Part shown: piece by piece, positions 58,256-64,000 of the stretch | Numbering within the stretch: position 1 is the stretch's first letter | Layout: every line of letters starts with the position of its first letter | NCBI RefSeq assembly: GCF_009905375.1 | Contig: NC_133649.1 | Coordinates: 239,738,198-239,802,197 of the forward strand | DNA: 64,000 bases | Source: Apium graveolens | Lineage: Eukaryota > Streptophyta > Magnoliopsida > Apiales > Apiaceae | Direction: 5' to 3' | Notes under the pieces: generated by a model | Told to the model about the DNA's origin: nothing | Database searches by the model: none | Seen by the model: only the letters and a program-made list of their open reading frames with translations | Position numbers and translations under genes: made by a program

Positions 58256-60351
58256 CATATATACAAAATCTACTCGGGATCCTCGACTCCCGGTTTAGAA
58301 AATGTTTTCACCTTTGGGTCCCTATACTAAAGGTATATGCAAATTACCGCTATCCTCTAGCATAGGTATTATCAACTGAATCAACAATTATATATGGAAA
58401 GAATACAAAACAGGCATGCATATATATATACCATAGCAGCATGCTTCAATATATTGCAACATTTGCTAATTAACCAACATGCATCTATCGCAAGATAATG
58501 CATATACATATATACATCACAACAACAGTTATAACGGGTAGAAAACTTGCCTGAGCGACTGGGGATTACGAATGGCTCGGGACGAGTCTGGTAACCTATA
58601 AGCAACAAGTAAGTTGGAATTAAACCAAAGTCACTTGTAAATCTATACTCTAACCAACTCAGACTCTAACGCTCGCTTTGTGCTTACTGATTCTCTTAAG
58701 TCACTCGAGTACCCTCGGCTCCACCATTTTTAATAATTTAACCTTTACGAGTTTTAAGGCGATTCCTTCGCGAGTGTCTTACCAACTGCCTAACACACTT
58801 ACCATAAATGTTTCATACATTAATTAACCCTTTTTGGTCTTTAACCTATGTTTCAAAGTAAGGCGAGGGGAAAAGTTTCGTTCGCGAAACGCCGTTACTT
58901 GAAACGGTCGTTTCTCCTAAACCGTGCATCGGAATCGAACGAACTACATATCAAAACGAAGCTCGTAACACGAGCTATCTAGACATGGAAATGGTCATAA
59001 TCTAGCAGGGGGTTCTTGGGTCCTAATGTTATGCACAAAAACAGTCTAAAGAAAATTAGACGTTACGACGGCTATGTTTATGCGATTTCCCAATTTAAAA
59101 CCATTCAAAACCAACCCAATCCAACCTCAAATCCAACATACAACCAACATCCATCCTTATCACATCATAACAACCCCAACCAATTCAATTTTAACATTCA
59201 TACTTATGCCTAAGCTTGAATTTAACTATAGTACATTCTTTTAACCAAAACAACAAGATTTACCAATCCGATTCAATACCATTTCAATCCCAAACTCTAA
59301 ATCACAAACATCAAGCTACAATATCACCCTACTAATCAAAATCATCTTATAATACATAGGAATCTAGGGTTTGGAGATGATATACCTTCCTTGAAGTGGT
59401 GGGAGGAGCTAGGAAGCCTTAAGAAGCTTTGAGAAGTCTTAGGAATGCTTGGATCTTCAAGGAAAACAAGAAAAATTTCAAGTTAAAAACTTGAAAACAC
59501 TATTCATAGTCTTCTTCTTTGATTAAATGAAGAAGATTGAGAAGGAATTGATGGCTTAAACTCATGATATAGCCCTAACTAAGCATAAGGATGATTAGGG
59601 AATTAACTCACCAATTTAGGAAGCTTGGACCTTGAATTTTTGAAATTTCTTGCCTTTGGAATAGTAAAAAGCCGAGAGCAAAAGATGAACAATGCCTTGG
59701 TTTCTTTTTTGATTTTGATGAAGAATGAATTTGCTTGGCTTGGTTGATTTGTTTTTGTGTTTGATTTAGTTAATTACCTTGTTGTCCTTGATTTTGTGTG
59801 GTTCTCATTCAACCACACCTCCTTCCTTCCCATGTCATGCCTATGTCATGTTGTGATGTCATCTTTCCCTCCTTGTCCTCCTCTCATTGGTTGGGTGACA
59901 TCACTCCCTCTAATCCCTTTGCTTAACTTCCTAATTGTTTGCCTAATGACCGCTGATCTGTTATACGGTTCGCTTAACTTTCGTTTTCGTTTATCGTTTG
60001 AAGGATCATACCCGGGATCTTATTACTTAGGTTCCCTTAACCTTTCTCAATACATTATATTCCTTTTTATGATCCTCTATTATAATCCTTTAATTTAAAT
60101 CCTTTTTATCTTGTTACCTTATACTCAATTCTCTCCGTATCCAGTGGATTTCCGGGAAAAATCTAAGTGTTCGGAATTGGATTCTGACGATCTTTACATA
60201 CACTTATATACCACATACAGTACAAATAATATCCCAGAATATCCATAACAGAACCCCTACATAGTGTGGCATGAAAAGTTTTTTTTTCTCATTCAGCAAA
60301 AACACTATTCACAAGGGTTACAAAAAGTTGAAAATTTTGGGGGTTATTACA
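57032..60351 (-). repeat. G1 5' LTR, second part
   Basis: Continues the LTR interrupted at 50457 and matches 26850-30155. It includes the AT microsatellite (57174-57202), the triplicate near 57421, the tandem units (58013-58155), and the hairpins (58875-58975). Ends TTATTACA at 60351, followed by the TAAGT duplication (60352-60356). Confidence 0.95.
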
Positions 60352-60356
60352 TAAGT

Positions 60357-60839
60357 TGTCAGAACTTAAATTATCAGGAGATATTTATCAAGAGATAATA
60401 TCATGACTTAAGGAGACTTTCAGATAAGGAAGGCGGCTGATTGAAAGGAAAGAAGATCAAGACAAACGCAAGAAGAGATATGCATGAAGAAGGAATTCTA
60501 TGAAGAATAGAATACTTGGAAGAAAAGATAACTGATTGATATATTTTAGGAAGCGGAATTATATTCAATATCAATTAGAAGATTATCTTGTAACTGTGTA
60601 GTATATAAACACAGACATATGGTTTACACTATATGTGTTATCAAAATCGAGATTATTATTCTTTGTAACCCTAGCAGCTCTCGTGATAATTTATTCATCA
60701 CTGAGAGAGGACAGTTCCATATTGTAACAGAGTTTATTGTGTTGAATAAAATCTATGTTCAGTTACTTGTGTTCTTAATTCGATTTGATTGTAGTAAACA
60801 CTGTATTCAACCCCCTTCTACAATGTGTGTGACCTAACA
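60357..60839 (+). repeat. E2 3' LTR, second part
   Basis: Resumes with TGTCAGAACTTAA and follows 14795-15277 of the 5' LTR to ACCTAACA. It contains the TATA-like TATATAAA near 60602 and the C-run ATTCAACCCCCTTCTAC. Confidence 0.95.
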
Positions 60840-60950
60840 AAATTCTATCAAGCTTTGTGTATTAAGTTTACTTTCCATCATTTTAAACTTGGGGTTAGTC
60901 TTGTTAACAGGCATGTATTTGTGTTAAGTAATCTTCAAATTGGGGGAGAT
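60840..60950 (+). other. E1 3' internal tail with polypurine tract
   Basis: The remainder of E1 after the E2 insertion, non-coding. The polypurine tract AAATTGGGGGAGAT (60937-60950) sits directly before the 3' LTR. Confidence 0.85.
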
Positions 60951-61306
60951 TTTTGTGCAAGACATGCAGGTACTTTAACAAGACTAAGACAATCTGTCAA
61001 CCCTAAGTAAGTTGTATTCTTATCTTAATTTGTATTTTGCACTTGTAACACTTAATGTCTGTAAAAATGTCAAAAAAGCCTAAGAATTCTATCTGGAAGA
61101 AGATCAATAAGATCATGCCTCAGAAGAATTATGAAGAAGCTTGGAGTTGAATAAATCTGTTTTAGGAAAAATATTCTAATTCAAGATCTATACAAGTCAT
61201 AGATTTAGTGTTATAGAGAAGTCATTCGAGAACTCAAAATGACTTGTCGAGAAGTCAGGAAAGGCACTAGAGAACTCACAGAGATATCGACAGGCCAAAT
61301 TGAAGA
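60951..61306 (+). repeat. E1 3' LTR, truncated
   Basis: Matches 1960-2353 of the 5' LTR, with the first TG changed to TT and about 40 bases missing near 61070. Similarity ends abruptly after GCCAAATTGAAGA (61306). About 1 kb of LTR, and any target duplication, is gone. The next bases belong to the RRM gene intron. Confidence 0.9.
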
Positions 61307-61327
61307 TCATCATTATTATACTTGCAG

Positions 61328-61408
61328 GTCACAATTGCATTTATTAGAAATCTTTCTGGAAGGGTTGATGAAAACTTTTTGAATAAATTGTGTGTTCCTT
61401 TCGGACAG
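61328..61408 (+). pseudogene. RRM gene exon a (RNP2, helix 1)
   Basis: Acceptor TACTTGCAG ends at 61327, donor GTTAAT starts at 61409. 27 codons with no stop, starting VTIAFIRNLS. Only about 21 bases separate the acceptor from the truncated E1 LTR. Confidence 0.78.
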
Positions 61409-61489
61409 GTTAATTCATGTTAAAAGTGAATTGTCAAGTACTTAACAAGTTCATAAAAGGATAGTACTATTGTAGCATGAATCTTTTAG

Positions 61490-61558
61490 GTGGAGAAAGT
61501 GATCATATCTAACAAAACGCGATCTCCAGTTGGGTTTGTTTACTTTGCTTAGCAATCA
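61490..61558 (+). pseudogene. RRM gene exon b (RNP1)
   Basis: Acceptor CTTTTAG ends at 61489, donor GTAAGT starts at 61559. 23 codons, VEKVIISNKTRSPVGFVYFA then TAG (61550-61552) and two more codons. Confidence 0.78.
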
Positions 61559-61972
61559 GTAAGTTGCCCAGTAATGTTCTTTATTTTATTAAACAATGTT
61601 ATGTTTCCCTATTATCTTTTTTCTTTTTTTTTTGGCACATTTGATAATTCTATAAATAGAAATATCATGAAACTAGTAAAACAACCTACATATGCAGATA
61701 CCTATTCGAATCATTGGAGTAAAAGTTTAAAATATAACACTGTAATTTCAGATCCTTAATCTCTGCAATAATTATTCACTTATAAGTTTAAAGTACAGAT
61801 GACATTGCCAAATAAACACTCGTTTTTATTTTGTGATGCAGTACATCACTTATTCAACATAAAAGATCTGTATTTTTATGTGTTTCCCTTTGCTCGGTGG
61901 ATGGTAGTTTCTAGTTTATACCAGCGACCTTTAGAATAATATTTCTGGTCTTTTAATATACTGGTAATATAG

Positions 61973-62047
61973 CTTGACAATGCAATCATGGAGATGAATG
62001 GAAAAACGTTCTAGCGGCCAAACAGGGGACAACTAGTTAAACTCCTT
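61973..62047 (+). pseudogene. RRM gene exon c (helix 2, last strand)
   Basis: Acceptor AATATAG ends at 61972, donor GTAAGT starts at 62048. 25 codons, LDNAIMEMNGKTF, TAG (62012-62014), then RPNRGQLVKLL. Confidence 0.75.
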
Positions 62048-62213
62048 GTAAGTTAACAGAAATCAAATTTTATCATATCGCTATATAAAAATCTAGTAAT
62101 GCAGATTCTGATTCTATCTGGACACTCTTAAAGTATTCACTACTGCTTTATGTTTGTTTTTGTGTATCTTGATTTGGGTTGTTATTTATTTATTTATTTT
62201 TATTTTTACAAGG

Positions 62214-62330
62214 GATGTGTCTGATACAAACAACAAGAATGCTGCTCTTAAGAATGCATCTGGCTAGAAGGGGTGGAAAATCAGTGGCAGCTACTATTGC
62301 TAAAATTTTGTAGTTTTAGAGAACTTGATA
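62214..62330 (+). pseudogene. Possible last exon of the RRM gene
   Basis: After a T-rich stretch and an acceptor-like TTTTTACAAG there is a short open stretch: DVSDTNNKNAALKNASG then TAG at 62265, in a Lys/Asn-rich style common for RRM protein tails. The phase does not fit exon c directly, and another frame is open to 62313. Weak. Confidence 0.25.
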
Positions 62331-62391
62331 TAGATATTGATGATGCCATAATGTAGTTCTTACGGAATTTTATTCTTTTATTTGTAACACC

Positions 62392-64000
62392 CCCAAATCC
62401 GGGGTCGGGGATCCGGGTTGTCACGAGTTCTATTTCCCTTAATAACACTTAATCTTAATAAACAACCAACTACTGCATACTGTGATCCCACAATATACAC
62501 ACACACCACAAGTTATAGTCTCAGAGATGAATACCAAAAATAACACAAGTCATTTTATTCCACAATTATAAGCCATTACACCTCAAAAGGGTTTCTGAAT
62601 AAATTTACATTTATTTGCCATTATTACAATTAATATAGATACATAAGTCTGGTACATCAGAAGTTGAAAGCCTAGCCTATTGGTAATTTCTACCTCAGCT
62701 ACAACGGCATCAACGCCTACAGGAAACTGTGGAATGTTTCCTATCCGCTCGCAAATTGGGATCTTGGTCCTGTTCATCTTGTCTATCTGTTGTTGTGTGA
62801 TGAAAGAAGAAAGCAAGGGTGAGCAACAAGCCCACCGAAATAATATGTATAATAATTAACAATATATGAGCATTCTCATAGTACTCATGAAAGTCTTGGT
62901 CAAGAAGAAATGAACCAAGTTGATATCTTAACGCGACCAAGTCGCAAAATATTCAGTATATATATACATATATACTATTCACAATCTTTGAAATCCTCTG
63001 ACATGTATAATATACACAGAGTTCCAATTTATAATTGTATAAAAATATCGTTGCAAGGTGATCTCATATATCTAACCTTGTCTCAACGTTTTTCAGAAAA
63101 CCTTTGTCATTCCTAAGATAATCATTAACTAGATATAAGTTGAAAAGATGAAGTTACAAAATACTCCAGTATACTTATATCTTTTTTTGAATACTACTTG
63201 AACTACCACCGTTCAAGGTATAAATAGTTCATCCCATTGATGAAGCTACACGACAAAACTTGTATAGAATCACTCTTTGAAATATCATCAAAATGAAATA
63301 AAGTTACGAGATACTTCATTTGATGAAAACATCATTTTGAAAACTCGACCCTGCAAACACTCAACAATCACCCAGCCGTAGCCTTTCTATCGAAGTGCTC
63401 TGGGTAGTGTTGCAGAAATATCCAATTGGATGATGAACTCATTACGGGAGTTTGCCGCGCCAGGAAGGCCACTCAGGATGATCAGTCGCAGTAGTGCAAC
63501 CCCACCATTTTCTACATGTAGAGGAGAACAGTCGGATTTACTTGTCAACCGAACACTGGACTCCTAAGGAATGGACCGTCTTATCGGACCTTCCGGGCCA
63601 TTTGGGCCAATATAATAAGGCTGGGCCGGCGCCACTCAACCACTTACGCCACTCCTAGTTCAGATGAAATCCATGACTCTGAAACGTAAAGCTCGTCCCC
63701 CTTTCCCCAAGCAGAAACTTGTTGATACGACTCCACCAAGAAGTCGTATCTAGTTGGAAAGGAAAACTCACCGATATTTCCCAGGCGATGCCTGTTAATG
63801 GATTAACTTATTCCAAGAATTTTACTTCCCGAGTGTTGGGTAAGTAATCAAAAACTCTTTTATCAAAACAACAACCTTGTTGCGAATATAAAAATACATC
63901 ACGGAGCCGGATCCCTCAGATTTTTTAGCGAGTATTTAAATCCCCTTCGAAAGGAAGATCTTAAATATGAAAACGAGTTTTGGGATCCGCTCTAACCTTC
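62392..64000 (-). repeat. G3: diverged LTR of the G1/G2 Gypsy family, cut by window edge
   Basis: Begins TGTAACACCCCCAAATCC as in G1. It is similar to 26027-26960 with many substitutions and includes a related FITQQQ short ORF (62583-62816). From about 63320 to 63820 it has a GC-richer segment not present in G1 or G2 (in place of the AT microsatellite and triplicate). After that it rejoins the family at TTCCCGAGTGTTGGGTAAGTAATC. The right end and internal region lie outside the window. Confidence 0.85.

Larger units (their letters stand above)
26027..60351 (-). mobile_element. G1: Gypsy (chromovirus-like) element with ~4.1 kb LTRs, hosting G2 and E3
   Basis: Minus-strand element: 3' LTR 26027-30155, PPT 30156-30168, internal 30169-31371 and 45121-49632 (G2 lies between), PBS 49616-49628, 5' LTR 49633-50457 plus 57032-60351 (E3 lies between). 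The flanking TAAGT duplication shows it inserted in the E2 3' LTR. The internal region holds only an intact 257-codon ORF near the 5' end, a decayed gag domain and the end of integrase, so it cannot have moved on its own in this form. LTR pairs are nearly identical outside AT-rich runs. Confidence 0.93.
14658..60839 (+). mobile_element. E2: Sirevirus-type Copia retrotransposon, its 3' LTR interrupted by G1
   Basis: Inserted into E1 downstream of ORF3. Order: 5' LTR 14658-15277, PBS 15280-15291, gag 15334-17655, pol 17669-21058, spacer 21059-22535, ORF3 22536-25686, PPT 25877-25889, 3' LTR 25890-26026 plus 60357-60839. The two halves of the 3' LTR join to match the 5' LTR. Flanks read (T)AATTCT on the left and (A)AATTCT on the right. 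The 3' copy is set off by one or two bases from the expected CA end, so the duplication is slightly imperfect. LTRs differ by a few substitutions per 100 bases. Confidence 0.93.
1960..61306 (+). mobile_element. E1: Sirevirus-type Copia retrotransposon, interrupted by E2/G1/G2/E3, 3' LTR truncated
   Basis: The oldest visible insertion. In order: 5' LTR 1960-3360, PBS, gag 3412-5793, pol 5805-9014, motif-rich spacer 9015-9865, ORF3 9866-14604. E2 and its load interrupt at 14658-60839. The remainder follows: internal tail with PPT 60840-60950 and a partial 3' LTR 60951-61306. The tail after E2 matches the 5' LTR from the base after its PPT, which proves the continuity. Domain order (gag, protease, integrase, RT, RNase H), a Met-initiator PBS and a third ORF after pol fit Sireviruses. 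Many stops and frameshifts show it is dead. Confidence 0.92.
61328..62047 (+). pseudogene. RRM-type RNA-binding protein gene, three exons, two premature stops
   Basis: Three exons with canonical borders spell one RNA recognition motif of 75 codons. Exon 1 gives the RNP2 strand (IAFIRNLS) and helix 1 (VDENFLNKLCVPFGQ). Exon 2 gives VEKVIIS and the RNP1-like SPVGFVYFA. Exon 3 gives helix 2 (LDNAIMEMNGKTF) and the last strand (RGQLVKLL). All exons are a multiple of three and join in phase 0, and two donors are GTAAGT. TAG codons at 61550 and 62012 interrupt it; both could derive from CAG by one C-to-T change. An RRM binds single-stranded RNA through its RNP strands. The specific family is not recognised. 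The upstream exons are missing here; they may lie beyond the transposon block, near 1500-1870, or be lost. Confidence 0.78.

Noticed and set aside
61574..61759. 61-codon ORF between RRM exons b and c
   Set aside because: Lies in the intron, T-rich, no similarity to RRM protein segments.

Overview
The window is plant nuclear DNA, most likely from a eudicot. It is a stack of nested LTR retrotransposons inside what looks like the remains of a spliced host gene. I see no bacterial-type operons, tRNA or rRNA genes, or CRISPR arrays. The species cannot be fixed from the sequence alone.

Layout. (1) 1-975, minus strand: fragment of a Copia (Sirevirus-type) integrase. (2) 976-1959: AT-rich DNA, then a plant-type gene leader (telo-box, CT-rich leader, possible splice donor). 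(3) E1, a plus-strand Sirevirus-type Copia element. It runs from 1960 to 61306 and is interrupted by everything else: 5' LTR, PBS, gag, pol, a motif-rich spacer, a very large third ORF (ORF3) at 9866-14604, then a PPT and truncated 3' LTR at 60937-61306. (4) E2, a second plus-strand Sirevirus-type element (14658-60839), inserted in E1 between ORF3 and the 3' LTR. (5) G1, a minus-strand Gypsy chromovirus-like element with LTRs of about 4.1 kb (26027-60351), inserted in the 3' LTR of E2 (duplicated target TAAGT). (6) G2, a close relative of G1 (31372-45115), inserted in the internal region of G1 (target AGAAC). (7) E3, a third plus-strand Sirevirus-type element with a large internal deletion (50458-57026), inserted in the 5' LTR of G1 (target GCTAC). 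(8) 61328-62047: three consecutive exons of one RRM-type RNA-binding protein gene, with matching phases and canonical splice sites but two in-frame stops. (9) 62392-64000: start of a further diverged Gypsy LTR (G3).

The nesting gives a relative order: host gene, then E1, then E2, then G1, then G2 and E3. No element has an uninterrupted coding set. The three Copia elements carry stops and frameshifts. The Gypsy internal regions are mostly decayed, and the same decay is shared by both copies although the LTRs are well preserved, which suggests a family mobilised in trans.

The most interesting signal is in the Copia elements. Each family has its own short motif: GAGAACTC and TATCGATAAGTC in E1, AAGTTCTGAT in E2, TCAACGGAT in E3. 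The motif is repeated many times in the LTR and again in the pol-ORF3 spacer and/or in protein linkers. In E1 the motif array sits upstream of a TATA-like box both in the LTR and just before ORF3, which suggests a second, internal promoter for ORF3. The other main finding is the RRM gene, apparently split by about 59 kb of nested insertions.
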